In this document: in pieces, positions 1-11,362 of the stretch
How the letters are laid out: every line of letters begins with the position of its first letter
Position numbering within the stretch: the first letter of the stretch is position 1
Assembly: GCF_035046485.1 (NCBI RefSeq)
Contig: NC_085138.1
Location: 429,399,265 to 429,463,264 of the forward strand
Origin: Aedes albopictus
Taxonomy: Eukaryota; Arthropoda; Insecta; Diptera; Culicidae
Reading direction: 5' to 3'
DNA: 64,000 nt
The notes under the pieces: generated by a model
Databases searched by the model: none
Told to the model about the DNA's origin: nothing
Seen by the model: the letters and a program-made list of their open reading frames with translations, nothing else
Translations under genes and position numbers: made by a program

Positions 1-1500
1 ACCTTCCTAAGCCGCTTCGGTTTAGCTATGCTTCTATACTCAATACACACCGACACCACACTCCGCAGGTTCAAGCGAAATGCGGGTATCTGGTCGTCTC
101 TTCTCCTATACGGGCCGACGACGACGACGCGGGGCAACGGAGAAAACGAGTTTCGCTTCGAATGTTTGTTGTAAGAAGCAAAAACTTTACACTACTTGCA
201 GCAGCAACAACACTGACTCGGTAATAGCCTTTTTTGCTTTTTCTTCAAATTGCTCGTGTAATTTTTGTTTTGCCTTGAAGCAAATCTTCTCACTTTTTTC
301 TTCAATTGATTTCGACGCAAGTTGCGCACTCTTCTTGGGCGGATTTTCGACGATGATGTTGACGACGAAGATTGGACAAAACTTCAATCAACCTACAAGG
401 AGATTCAACTTCACTGGTTGCCTATCTCATTGCACTGGGAAGCGGCCAAGTTTGTGTAAAGATTTGAACAACTGATGGGCACTCGGATCTACACAGAAAT
501 CGCGAAACACACTCAGAACCAATTGAGTAAACGAGCTGATATCAATGAGAAAATCGTTCAAGAATGAATTAAGCCTAGCTCCAAATACAAGTACGCTGAA
601 CGATTCCTATTTTGTAATGGTCAATAAATGTTTAATCGAGGTCAACGTATTACTCAAACGAATACCTTCGTCAGTCTCTGCAGTACGAAGCAGAAAACAA
701 TCGAAAGAGCATCGAACACCAGCATTCGCGCAAATTCTCCCAATTAGCGACGTCGTCTTGATTGGCTCTATTCGCAGTTTGACGTCACTGTCCGCGCAAA
801 CTATCCACACTATACACACTCCGCGAACCAACTGCGATTCAGCTGATTCCAGACCAAACAGAGGGCGAAATCACGTAAAAGATGCTCCTTTCTTGCTATT
901 CACCACCAATTACATAAAAAAGCGTTCTTCCAAAACGCTCGTGCAACAACAATAATCGCACACCGCACGCGAGCGAAACTTGCCACTCACTGGATAACTG
1001 ACACGGCACCGCCGATGATCGCAAGTTCGCGCTAAGAGAGAACTTCGCAATTGTGCGTGTTCACCCGCCGAGATAACTTTCGCGACTGAGCTGTAAGCTG
1101 AACTGAAACTGAGCGCCAACCAACTTGCTGAACCGATTGGATTTGGATGTGATGTGGGCTGCCCGACCGAGCCTGACTGTCTGTCTGTCTGCCGCCTGCG
1201 AGGCATAATCTACCTTTCAGGCACGCCGGTCTATCCTATGTGGGGAAAAAGGGGGTTGAACGCTCTTCACTCGACTAGACGAAGTTCAGAACTTCAACCG
1301 ATGCATGACGCGTCTACCGTAAAGTTTTCAGGTTTTACGAAATTGCGTTGTTTACTTGCCTATCATCGCCGACGTTTCGTTCCGGCTATTAGACCTTCCT
1401 CATGGCTCGACACACTGCTCAGCAAGTGTTCCTTCATACTTTACTACAACATGCTGTCTAGGGATAGTAGTATTCATCTAACTACTATTACCTAGCCGAT
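1..1500 (-). promoter_or_regulatory. possible promoter and 5'UTR of a minus-strand gene
   Basis: No recognisable coding sequence or inverted-repeat transposon is seen here. Read on the minus strand, about 1110-1085 carries a cluster of TCAGT-type motifs, which resemble arthropod initiators. They are followed by GC-richer sequence that looks like an insect 5'UTR. A minus-strand ORF at 187-387 encodes a lysine-rich peptide of 66 codons, but nothing marks it as a real protein. The gene itself would lie left of the window. This is inference from base composition and motifs only. Confidence 0.22.
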
Positions 1501-2435
1501 CAACACGAGAACGTAAGGCAAAAAGATCGTCGTTGTGATTGTGTTGTTCAACAATGACCCTCTGTTCAAATTCTCTTATCGTTCGCTTGCGTATCTATCC
1601 ACCGTATTCTTTCATTACTTTCCTTACTCCCTCTTACTTCGAGTAGCATTCATATCACCGAAAAAAGCCAATGAAAGTTAATAATGAAGTGTTCCTTCAG
1701 TTTCTTGACTGGATGGTCCAGCAGTGTACTATACTCGACTGGGTGACTTTTTCAAACCTTACAGTATTTAATATTGTTCAAAACTTTAAACTTGTTTTAT
1801 AACCAGGGTACGAAAAACGGATCACGCCGAAAAACAAACGCTTTGTCCTAAGCGGTGCATGTTGGTAACAAGCGCTCCGCAACAAACGCATGTCAGCCGA
1901 TGAGAGCAATAAAACAAACATCGCTTGCCGTGCGTGTGCCGATATTCCGGCTTTTCTGCTGAATTTTTCGACCCGCATCATCGAATTCATAAGCATTTGG
2001 ACGAATTAAGACTCTTGCAAACCTCAGAGTCGAGTTTCAGTTGTAAAACAATGCAAAAATCACGGTGTGAATAGAACGAGACAAATATTCCTACCGTTTT
2101 TGTTGTGAACTGCTAACGAAAAAACAAAGCGTTGTTGCTGTGCCTTCTTTGTTGCCTATTTTTCGCTTGCGGTGGCATATTCTACGCACACTGTTTATAA
2201 CCTATCAAGCCCCGAGGAAGGTGTAAAAGCCGAATTGAAACGTTAGTGATGATAATCAACGCAATTTAGTTAAACAGTTGGTCGAAAATCAAACCATTAT
2301 TAGTCGAAAAAGTTCTCACGTTTTCAAATACTAATTATCATTCAACAGGCTTGAAGTATGGACTACAGTTGGTTTATCCACAGACTTGTGAATGCTCAAA
2401 AAGATGGAAAGAGCTTATCGTTATTTGTCTTTATG
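1501..2435. other. intergenic, no feature recognised
   Basis: AT-rich sequence with only short ORFs that show no family signature. No clear inverted repeat, tRNA or coding exon was found on either strand. Confidence 0.5.
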
Positions 2436-2745
2436 TTTCGTCTCTTTGGCGTAACGTCCCCACTGGGTCAACTTATGCCGTTTTTCCAACCCAGGTTCAA
2501 AAAGAAAAACGGCATTAGTGTTATATCAGCAGTTCCACAATTATTAACTGAGAGCTTCCTCTGCCAATGATCATTTTGCATGCGTATATCGTGTGGCAGG
2601 CTTGAAGATATTCTACGCACAAGGAAATCAAATAAATTTCCTTTACGAAAAGCTCCTAGATGGACCGGGAATCGAACCCGTCATCATCAGCTTCACCAGG
2701 GTCTTGCTGAATACCCGTGCACTTTCCGCATCGGCTAGGATAAAG
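2436..2745 (-). mobile_element. tRNA-derived SINE, divergent copy (second SINE family)
   Basis: On the minus strand, 2745-2661 is a tRNA-like head. It has an A-box-like TAGCCGATGCGG and a good B box, GGTTCGATTCC. The body that follows (CCTGCCACACGATATACGCA, then GGCAGAGGAAGCTCTCAGTT) ends near GGGGACGTTACGCC. I recognise this layout as a common Aedes SINE type. This copy differs from the usual form by a small hairpin-like replacement around 2475-2515. RNA polymerase III would transcribe such a unit. It encodes no protein and would rely on a LINE for movement. Confidence 0.7.
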
Positions 2746-3013
2746 ATCCTGCATAAATGGAAAAAGCTCCATTTATGCAACTAACACTTCGATAAATTGT
2801 AATGCTATGTGTTAAGCAATTTTCAATTCTTTTATCTAGTAGTATTGAAATGATTTTTTTTTTCTATCCACAAAGCGTATTATACCACGGCTCCTCCATC
2901 ACGCAAGGGTGCATACAACTTACAGGCGGAATGAGCGATAATAACACAGCATTGAAGAGAGCCACTTTGATTTGGGTTTCTCTCGAACCGGCAGAAAGAG
3001 AGAGGGTGTTATA

Positions 3014-3958
3014 CAGTGTATCAAACAATTGTCCGTACAGTAATTTTTTGATCAAAATATTTTTTTATTCAAATGATCATAACTTTTTTATACGTCAATC
3101 AAATACGCTGAAATTTTGATCAATTATAAATCATATATTGATGCTCTATTGGTACAATTTTGAGCGAGATCGAATAAGTTTTCGGAAAGTTATAAAACTT
3201 TTAGAAAAACTTACAAGATTTTTGAACACATTTTTAAAACATTACAACTCAATATGTACTCGATGAAACTTTTTCCATTTTTTTTGTGATACAGCTTATA
3301 CCTAAGGCTTTCAAATGCAGCTTCGATTGAGGTTTTATATTCACCACAAAAAATATAAAAAATATGTATATGTTCAGAGTCTCATTTGGAAATTTATCAT
3401 ATTTTGATCAATAAAAGTGCCAAGTGTTTTCAACGTTTTTGAACTCTCCTCATGTCATATTTTTATACAGGACCTACTAAACTACATATGAAGAGTAGGT
3501 CCTATGTATTTTTCGTTCAGATAATGTACTTTTATTGGTGGAAAACGTTTGGCAGATTATATGTGCAAAATAAGATAAATTTTTAAACATCGTCAACTAC
3601 ATAAGCACATTTTTCATATTTTTTGTACTGAATATAAAACCTCAAAAGTAGCTGCATATGAAAACCTTAGGTATCAGCTGTAACACACAAAAAATTAAAA
3701 AAGTTTCATCGAGTACATACTGAGATATAATGTTTTAAAAATGTGTTCAAAAATCTTATAAGTTTTCCTAAAAGTTTTATAACATTCAGAAAACTTGTTC
3801 GATCTCGCTCAGAATTTTACCAATGGAGCTTTAATATATGATTCATGATTGGTCAAAATTCCAGCTTTTTTGATTGACGTATAAAAAAGTTATGAACATT
3901 TGAATGAAAAATTATTACGACCAAAAAATTGCTGAACGGATAATTGTTTGATACACTG
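3014..3958. mobile_element. fold-back MITE with TA target duplication (Tc1/mariner-type)
   Basis: The element begins CAGTGTATCAAACAATT and ends with the reverse complement, AATTGTTTGATACACTG. TA flanks it on both sides (3012-3013 and 3959-3960). The arms are roughly 460 bp each and meet near 3480, so almost the whole 945 bp folds back on itself. No transposase ORF is present. The TA target and CAGTG-type ends fit a non-autonomous Tc1/mariner relative. Arms differ at scattered positions, so the copy is not brand new. Confidence 0.75.
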
Positions 3959-4530
3959 TAGCTCGACAATAAACTTTGGCCAGTTCAGACGCAAAGCTTT
4001 AGGAATACATATAAATGGAGCATGAAAAACTTCAAGACCACAGACAAGCTACTAGATGTTACAGACAGCGTACATGTTGCTGCTTCACCCTAAACCAGGC
4101 TTGAATACTAGATTGCATACAACAAATTTATTTGAGAGGGTACACTATTCAATGGAGATGTAAATACTTCCACCGCACATTCTCAGCAAAAAAAATTCTA
4201 TGATAGGGTAAATCGCCAATAATTTATTATTGTTGCACACCTCATAAGAAAAGCATGGAGTTTTTTCCCTATCACATCTACATAATCTACTCTAATACAC
4301 TTACCCAATCTGAATCTTGCCTCATCACTCGTTTATAGTGAATCCCAAATCAACCCATTCCAAATATCAAATTCTTTGACATCTATGGGGACGTCGGTGA
4401 GTAGCTGGCCTCTTATAAAGTAGCTGTCATATCATCACATCCTTTCCTATCCTCGTAACGGCGAAGATGGGCGTGGCCGGCATTGAAAGTTATCATATTT
4501 TATTGTTTTACTTCAACCTCTGATTGGATA
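3959..4530. other. intergenic, no feature recognised
   Basis: Nothing supportable was found between the fold-back element on the left and the nested 7-bp-TSD elements on the right. Confidence 0.45.
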
Positions 4531-4537
4531 GCTATTC

Positions 4538-5072
4538 CACAGACAAACAGATGTAACAACTGGAACAATTTTCGTGAAAATCCATCGCCCACTAACACTA
4601 CTATCACCTGGTGGAAATGTTTCACGAAACATTGCGTTGGCGTTGTGCAATATCTTCTACAGAAGATGCTAGCACAGACAAACAGACGTAACACTTGCGA
4701 AATTTCTGTCGACCACGCTTTTAACGATCATTTTAAATTTTCATAGTTGTGGCTCTCACAACCAGAGGCGCGCGCATCGTTTTTCTATGGGTTTGACGTT
4801 TCACACTAGCGCCTTCTGTTGACGATATGGCATACAACAGTGATTCGTGCAACTTTTCCACCAGGTGATGGTAGTGTGAACTGGGCGATGGATTTCCATG
4901 AAAATCGTTCAAGGTGTTACGTCTGTTTGTCTGTGGTGCTAGTATAACGCCAAACGCAAAAAAAACGATGCGCGCGCCTCTGGTTGTGAAAGCCATAACT
5001 ATGAAGATTTGAAATGATCGTTAAAAACGTGGTCGATGGAAATTCCGCAAGTGTTACGTCTGTTTATCTGTG
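4538..5072. mobile_element. CACAGAC-ended MITE (outer copy), interrupted by its own family
   Basis: The ends are CACAGACAAACAGATGTAAC on the left and GTTACGTCTGTTTATCTGTG on the right. The flanking 7-mers GCTATTC (4531-4537) and GCTGTTC (5073-5079) differ at one base and look like an aged target-site duplication. The middle is interrupted by a second copy of the same family in the opposite orientation, so the two pairs of arms appear interleaved. The subterminal motif TTTAACGATCATTT seen in relatives is present here as its complement, near 5010-5025. No ORF of substance. Confidence 0.72.
4673..4935. mobile_element. CACAGAC-ended MITE (inner copy) inserted into the outer copy
   Basis: This 263-bp element begins CACAGACAAACAGACGTAAC and ends GTTACGTCTGTTTGTCTGTG. 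It is flanked by ATGCTAG (4666-4672) and GTGCTAG (4936-4942), a 7-bp duplication with one mismatch. The sequence on either side rejoins into a sister copy of the same family, so this is a self-insertion. The subterminal motif TTTAACGATCATTT lies near 4720-4733. Confidence 0.75.
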
Positions 5073-5105
5073 GCTGTTCTTTCCCAAACAGCATTCCAGA
5101 AGCAA

Positions 5106-5452
5106 TAGGACGCCATCAGTGAAGTACTAGATTGAAAGTAGTGAGCTGGATTTTTGTATGGTGAGATGATCAATTCTCCATTTCTGCAATGAAATGATGC
5201 AAACAGCGTGGGTATTATGATTTCTTGACTAGTTTGATCGTTAAAAACTGTGTTGATGAAGTTCCAAGAAATAAATAATAGAACAACACAGTTACCCTAA
5301 CCTTTGCTCAAACAGCATCAAATTATTCAAGAAATCATAAAACCCACGCTGTTTGCACCATTTCATTGCAGAAATGGAGAATTGATCATCTCACCATACA
5401 AAAATCCAGCTCACTACTTTCAATCTAGTACTTCACTACTAGTCCTATTAAA
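5106..5452. mobile_element. fold-back element, about 145-bp arms
   Basis: Left arm 5106-5255 (AGTGAAGTACTAGATTGAAA and onward, through an imperfect palindrome) is the inverse of right arm 5305-5452. Part of the arm (GTATGGTGAGATGATCAATT, then CTGCAATGAA) resembles the arm of the much larger fold-back at 14701-15790, so the two are probably related families. No clean target duplication was found and no protein is encoded. Confidence 0.6.
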
Positions 5453-6664
5453 ATAGGAGTATTAAAGTTTTAACATGGCAACTTTCAGTATGCAATCTAC
5501 GAATTGCGTTACCATACAACACAAATAGTGTACTAATGGGTAGTACGCAGATCGCAAGAAATATCTTGGCCTATATCGATACGTGGAAGATTCAGGCAAG
5601 GAATCGCTCAAGAAATGAGCAAGCGTTTGATTTTTCTTGACCCCAGTACGGAACTGCGAAGATTCTTCGCCGAGGAAAGGTCAAATCAAATGGAGCTTGC
5701 TGTGTTAAATTTCTTGGCCAAGTCAAGGAAAAATAATGCACCGAACGATTCCGTTTGAGGACCATGCCTAGCATAAGTAGGAAAAATTATGAACAGAATA
5801 CATTTTACACTTGTCAGATAAACAAGAGATTTTTTAACAGAAGTCAATGGTTGCCCTTGGCGTAGCTAGAGGAGGGGGGGGGGCTGGGGGGCCAGGCCCC
5901 CTCCAGATTCCATCAGGCCCCCCCAGAAAATTTTCATAACTTTATATATGGAAATTAGAAAAAATCTGAGAGCCACTGTGTTAATGATAAGCATAGATCT
6001 ATAATAGACATTGATTAGGCATAACATGCGTTCAAATTGATAGTTATTGGAGACTATTCTCAACTTGTCACACTTTACAAGATCATTGTCCAATATGGAC
6101 TATGCCATTGACTCTATTAGTTTTGTTTGGAAATATGATACCAGAAATGTGAATAAGAATTACATATACAAATAGCAATGCTTTGTACGACTTCTTTTTT
6201 AAACCGCCGAATAATGAAATCTTAAGTTTTCAAAGGAATTCTTTTTTGGGTATCCCAAAAAACTTTTTTGGGTATCCCAAAAAAGTTCTGAAATTTCTAG
6301 CAGCATTACAGAACAATATTGACAAATGCTTGGATAAATGCTTCCTTGTGGAATTCAAGTATCATATGGAAAAAAATCTGTTAGAATTTGAAATGGAATA
6401 CAGCAGAAGTTTTCGGAGCCCCAGAGAAAATAGATATCACATTATAAAGGGCTGATATAGCTGAAGCGTTAACGCGCGTGTATTCATTAAAACCATGCTG
6501 AAGGTGATTTCTAGTCAGTAGCTATACATTTCATTGACTTTCTTGGGCATCGAGAATTTGCGTGTTTATCAAACAATGCACAAATTCAAATGGTTATTGA
6601 AGAAGTTATAATATTTTTCAACGTTCTCATTAAACTCTAAGCGATTCATGCATTATTCTACACC
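5453..6664. other. intergenic; G/C homopolymer block and a duplicated palindrome
   Basis: No gene recognised. Around 5870-5935 there are runs of G and C next to GGCGTAGCTAGAGG, a motif often seen at decayed transposon ends, but no partner end was found. At 6241-6285 the 22-bp palindrome CTTTTTTGGGTATCCCAAAA(AA) occurs twice in direct tandem. Confidence 0.4.
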
Positions 6665-7552
6665 GTGTCCAATAAGTTCTCATACAAAATCAAATTGAAT
6701 TCATTTCACATCTGTAATTAGGATTTTCAAAGTAAATTTATTTATTGAAAGGCCAACTAAGACTGCTCAAATGCAGCATATGTTTTGGAATTAACTGTTC
6801 ATTATCCTTCTCTGCTGATCGCTAATGTGTCGTAAGTCTATTTCAGCTGGCACGCACGCAGCTTCCTGTCTTCACCATTGCTAGTAGTAACTATGACCAG
6901 AAGAGAAAAAAAAATGAGACTCTGTATTGGTGGAGTACGATGCCATATTATTTTGTACAAAATAAAACGTGAATTAAACTAAAATGTCCATTTACCTGTT
7001 TTAATAAGATTAGTTGTTTTAAAGAAGCATGGCTGTATTTTATCTTGTTGATTCACAACATTCTCACTTCTCAAACGTACTTGTATCCCTATTGAGGTAA
7101 ATTTGGTCCTAAATTTACGTTTTATGATGTTTATCTGTAATATAACGATCATTTTGAAGGAAATCAGGCGCTGTCCATAAACTACGTAGACTCAATTTTG
7201 GCAATCTCAGAACCCCCCCTCCCCCCTCGTAGACTTTTATCCATACAAAATTTTAGAAATTTGTATGAACCGTAGACTTTGGCCAGACCCCCCCCGTCCC
7301 CCCCTCTGAGTCTACGTAGTTTATGGACAGGCCCTCAGCTCAAGTTAAGCGTACTTGCATATTTCTTATCATTTCATCACTGTACTGCTAGGCTTCTAAA
7401 AACAAATAGAAAATAACGTTTTTATCAATCATATGCTTTATTTAATCAGTATTCTGTAGCCCTTCAATACATGCATTCACTTTGAAACTATGAATCACAG
7501 ATGTGAAATAAAATTATATTGTCTTAATTTGTATTTTGTATGAGAACTTATT
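6665..7552. mobile_element. decayed element bracketed by about 55-bp inverted repeats
   Basis: The left boundary contains CAATAAGTTCTCATACAAAA and, about 35 bp further in, TTTCACATCTGT. The inverse of both occurs at 7490-7552. The interior holds no recognisable transposase, so this would be a dead or non-autonomous DNA transposon. The smaller element at 7167-7334 lies within it. The target duplication cannot be defined. Confidence 0.5.
7167..7334. mobile_element. 168-bp MITE with 3-bp TCA duplication (PIF/Harbinger-like)
   Basis: The left end GGCGCTGTCCATAAACTACG and right end, inverse of GGGCCTGTCCATAAACTACG, form terminal inverted repeats. TCA flanks both sides (7164-7166, 7335-7337). The interior has C-rich runs on one strand. 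Three-base duplications and GG-starting ends suit the PIF/Harbinger group, but no transposase is present to confirm it. Confidence 0.65.
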
Positions 7553-7969
7553 GCCAAAAAACGCCAAAAAGAAAAGGTAGACAGCTATATGGTCAAGGGA
7601 GGTGGTTTGAGCAGCCTCAGCAAATTGATACCAACTACCTTTTATAACTAAACGTAACGGTGAAATTGAAAATAATAACATTATATTCTTGAAAAGCATT
7701 ACTGCAGTCTTCAGCATTCACGCTGTTGTATTTTGTACATTACGTTAAAAAAAACTCACCTATTCTATACAAATCAGTGTGGTCGTGGTGCTGGTGGCGG
7801 TGATCAATTTCTGGTTTTTCGAGATGAACCTCCATACAAACTTCAGTCGAGTTTAGCACCGCCCAATTGTGAATGAATTAAGCTGAAAATCAGAACGAAC
7901 TGAAAAGGGTGCCCATCGAACTTTTTGAGATGTGGTTTTCCCATATAAGTTTGAGGTGTCCTAGTAAGA
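7553..7969. other. intergenic, no feature recognised
   Basis: No supportable gene or repeat was found between the inverted-repeat element and the start of the 12-bp satellite. Confidence 0.4.
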
Positions 7970-10010
7970 ATCTCTGCCGGGAATCCATGGAGAAATTCTT
8001 GAAGAATTTCTTGGAAGTATTTCCGGAGAAAAATCCTGGAATTCTCCTGGAGGAATTCGTGGACAGTTCCTGGGAGAATTTCGTAATAATCTTCTCTGGA
8101 TGAATTCCTGAAGGATTACCTGGAGAAATGTTCGAAAGCGCTTCTAGCATGTAAATTCTTATATATTTAAAGTTAGTTACAGTGACTGTGTAAGAATCAC
8201 AGGATATATTTCCGAAAAAATCGCAGGACGACTTTATGCGGAAACTACTGTGCAGGATCTGCAATCTTGAAGAAATTCATGGATGGATTGCTGAATAAAT
8301 CTGTGGATGAACTCCTTAAAGATTTCTCGGAGATAAATTTGAAAGAATACCTGGATGACTTCTTGGAGGATTTCCTTGCAACTGTATCCCTCTAAAATTC
8401 CAATACAAATCGCTGGAGCAATTCTTCTAGAAATCCTTCAAGTAATTCAAAAACTCTTCAGGAAATCCTGGAAGAAAATCTTGGGTCCCTGGAAAAGATG
8501 ATTGACTGGTTACTGAAATTTTTGAACGAACCCCTGAATAAATTTTTGAAAAGATCCCGAGAGGAATTTCTGAAGAAATCACTACAGGAAATCCCGGAGT
8601 AATCCCTGAAGGAATTCTTGGAAAAATCCCTAGAGGAATTCCTGTAGGTATGTCTGAAGTACATACTGTAGGAATCCCTGGAGGAATTTCTGAAAGTATG
8701 CCTCGAGGAATCCCTGGATGAATCCCTGGAGGAATCCTTAGAAACCGCATCAGGAATCCCTGTAAGAATTACTAGAAAAAATCCTGGATGGATCCTGGAA
8801 TTTCTGAACGAATTCATGGAGGAATCTCAAGAGAAATTCTTTGAGAAATCACAGAAGGAATTCTTGGAGAAATCCCTAAAGCAATTCCTAGATGAATCTC
8901 TGGAGGAAATCCTGGAGAATCTTCTGGACAAATCCCTGGTGGAACCCCTGGAAAAATTCCTGGATGAATTTCTGAAAGAATGATTGAAGGATTTCTTAGA
9001 GGCATCCTTGGAGAAATTCCTGGACGAATGCCTTGGACAATCTCTGGATAAATTCCTAGATGAATTCCCTGGATGATTCCCTAGAGGAATTCTAGGAGGA
9101 CTCTCTAGAGAAGTTTCAGAAGAACCCTTTTGGAACCCTTAGAGATATTTCTACAGAAATTCTTGGAAGAATCCCTTAGGGAAGAAGAAATGCCTGACGG
9201 AACTTCTGGACAAATTCCTGTCGGAAACCCAGGACGAATTCCTGGAGGAATTCTTGGGGAAATTCCTGGAGGAGTTGCTGTAGGAATTTCCGAAGAAATT
9301 CCTGAATCAATACCTGAACGGATTCCTGGAGGCATTTCTAAAGGAATTCCTGGGCTAATTATGAAAAAAAACCTCTTGAGGAATTCCTGGAGGAAAGCTT
9401 AGAGAAATTTCTAGAGAAACTCTTGGAAAAACCTAGGAAGAATTCCTGGAGAAATCCCTAGAGGAATCATTGGAGAAATATCTGTGTAATTATTTCTGGA
9501 GGAATCCCTTTGGAAGAAATTCTTGGAATAATTCCTGGAAGAATTTCCGGAGGAATCCCTGTAAAAAATACTGGAGGAACTCCTGCAGAAATTCCTGGAT
9601 GAATTGCTGTAGGAATTTCTGAAATAAAAAAAATCGCAGAGGAATTTCTGGACCAATTCCTGAAGAAATTCCTGGATGAATTCCTGAAGAAATACCTGGG
9701 GTAGTTCCTGAAGGAATTCTTGGTGGAATTTCTGGAGAAGTTCCTCGAGTAATGCCTGGAGGAATATCTGAAATAATTCCAGGAGAAATTTCTGGGATAA
9801 TTCCTGAAGGAATCCCTGGAGGATTTCCTGGAGGATTCCTGAAGAAATCCTTGAAGGAATTCCTTGAGGAATCTCAGGAAGAGTTCATGCAGGAATCCCT
9901 GGAGGAATTCTTGGAGTGATTCCTGGAATCCGGGTGGAATTTCTGAAGGAAATTTCGGTAGTAATTTCTGTAGAAATTCCAGAAGGAACTCCAGGATCAA
10001 TGTCTGGAGG

Positions 10011-10446
10011 ATTTTTTTTTATTCTTAATCACTTAACCTAATTTACAGCTCAATTGTCCACTGGGGCACTACGTGAGCAATTTCAATTGACAGCTGCACT
10101 TACATTTTGTACAGCGTCTAGATTCTATTCTACTTTATCGAACTGGTTGCCTTTCTGCTGATTTCACTTTTCTACTTTATACCTGGTAGAATGATGAGCA
10201 CAAGGATGATGATGGATGGCCGTTGTTCCTTTCCAGTCTGATTGGGGGTCCATTATGAGTAGCAGTTCGCCGATGTCCAGGTATCCGGGTCCGTTTGAGC
10301 CATGGGGCTCAGAAGAGGGTCAGTGTCAGTTGCTCTCGGGGGAAAAGCAACTGACGAAAAATTGCAAGTGCCGGGGCTGGGAATCAAACCCATGACCATC
10401 CGCATATGAAGCGAACGTGTGACCAACTACGCCACGGGCCCCGGCA
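10011..10446 (-). mobile_element. Feilai-like tRNA-derived SINE, minus strand
   Basis: On the minus strand it begins with a tRNA-like head (GGGGCCCGTGGCGTAGTTGG, then a B box GGGTTTGATTCCC) and ends in GTGATTAAGAATAAAAAAAA. It matches the plus-strand copy at 18736-19166 over its full ~430 bp. It lies inside the 12-bp satellite. I recognise the head and body as the Feilai type of Aedes SINE. Exact target duplication is hard to call because the flanks are themselves repetitive. Confidence 0.85.
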
Positions 10447-11307
10447 GGAGGAATTTTTAAAGGAATTCCTGGGGTAATGCTGAAGAAACCTCTTGATAAG
10501 TTCCTGGAGGTATCTTCAGAGAAATTTCTAGAGAAATTCTTGAAGAATCCCTGTGGGAATTCTTGAAAAAAAAAACTCTGGAGGAATCCCTTAAGCAATT
10601 TTTGGAGAAACCTCAGGAGGAATGCTCGGAGCAACTTCTGGACAGATTTCAGTCGGAAACCCAGGAGGAATTCCTGGAGGAACTTCTGGACAAAATCATG
10701 GCGGAATCTTAGGAGGAATTCCTGGAGAAATCCCTAGAGGAATTCTTGGGGCAATTCCGTGGAACTATCCCCGGGAGAATTCCTGGAGGAATCCTTGAAT
10801 TAATTCTTGGAGGAATCTCTAAAGGAGTTTTGGAAGGAATCCCTGGAGAATTTTCTGAAGAAATTCCTAGAGGATTTTCCAGATCAATATCTGGAGGAAT
10901 TCCAGGAGGAATTTCCCGAGAAATTCCAGGAGGAATTGCTAGAGCAATTTCTGGAGGGATTCCAGGAGGAATTCTTGGAGGAATTTCTGGAGGAAATACT
11001 AGAAGAGGAATCATCGGAGGAATTCCTTGAGGAATCTCTGGAAGAATCCTTAGAGGAATCTCTGAAGAATTGCTGGTGTATTACTGGGGCAATTTTTGGA
11101 GGATCTATGAAAAAATTCCTGGCGGAATATCTAGAGGAATCCCTGGATGAGAAATTCCTGGTAAAATCCCTGGAAAATTTCCTGAAGAAATTTCAGAATT
11201 TACCTGAGGTAATTCCTGGGGGAATTCTTGGTGGAATTCCTGGAGGAGTTCACGGAAAAATGTTCGGATGAAATCCCTGAAGAAATTTCTAGAGGAATTT
11301 ATGCAGG

Positions 11308-11362
11308 TGTGTGAAGAATTAGCTTAAGTTAAAATTCACAAATAAAAAGAAATTAAAAAAAA
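11308..11362 (+). mobile_element. 55-bp retroposed fragment with 13-bp target duplication
   Basis: The 13-mer GAATTTATGCAGG occurs at 11295-11307 and again at 11363-11375. Between them lie 55 bases unlike the satellite, ending in an A-rich tail. A short insert with an A-rich 3' end and a long exact duplication is what target-primed reverse transcription leaves when a LINE transcript is severely 5'-truncated. The source family is not identifiable from so few bases. Confidence 0.65.

Noticed and set aside
187..387. Lysine-rich 66-codon minus-strand protein
   Set aside because: Not recognisable and not supported by splice or start evidence; more likely 5'UTR.
5870..5935. G-quadruplex regulatory element
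   Set aside because: G and C runs are present but look like part of a decayed transposon end; no gene nearby.
9467..10000. 177-codon minus-strand ORF
   Set aside because: It is the 12-bp satellite read in one frame; neighbouring frames on both strands are equally open and repetitive.
10807..11271. 154-codon plus-strand EEFL-repeat ORF
   Set aside because: Same satellite effect; no splice, start or terminal signature of a gene.
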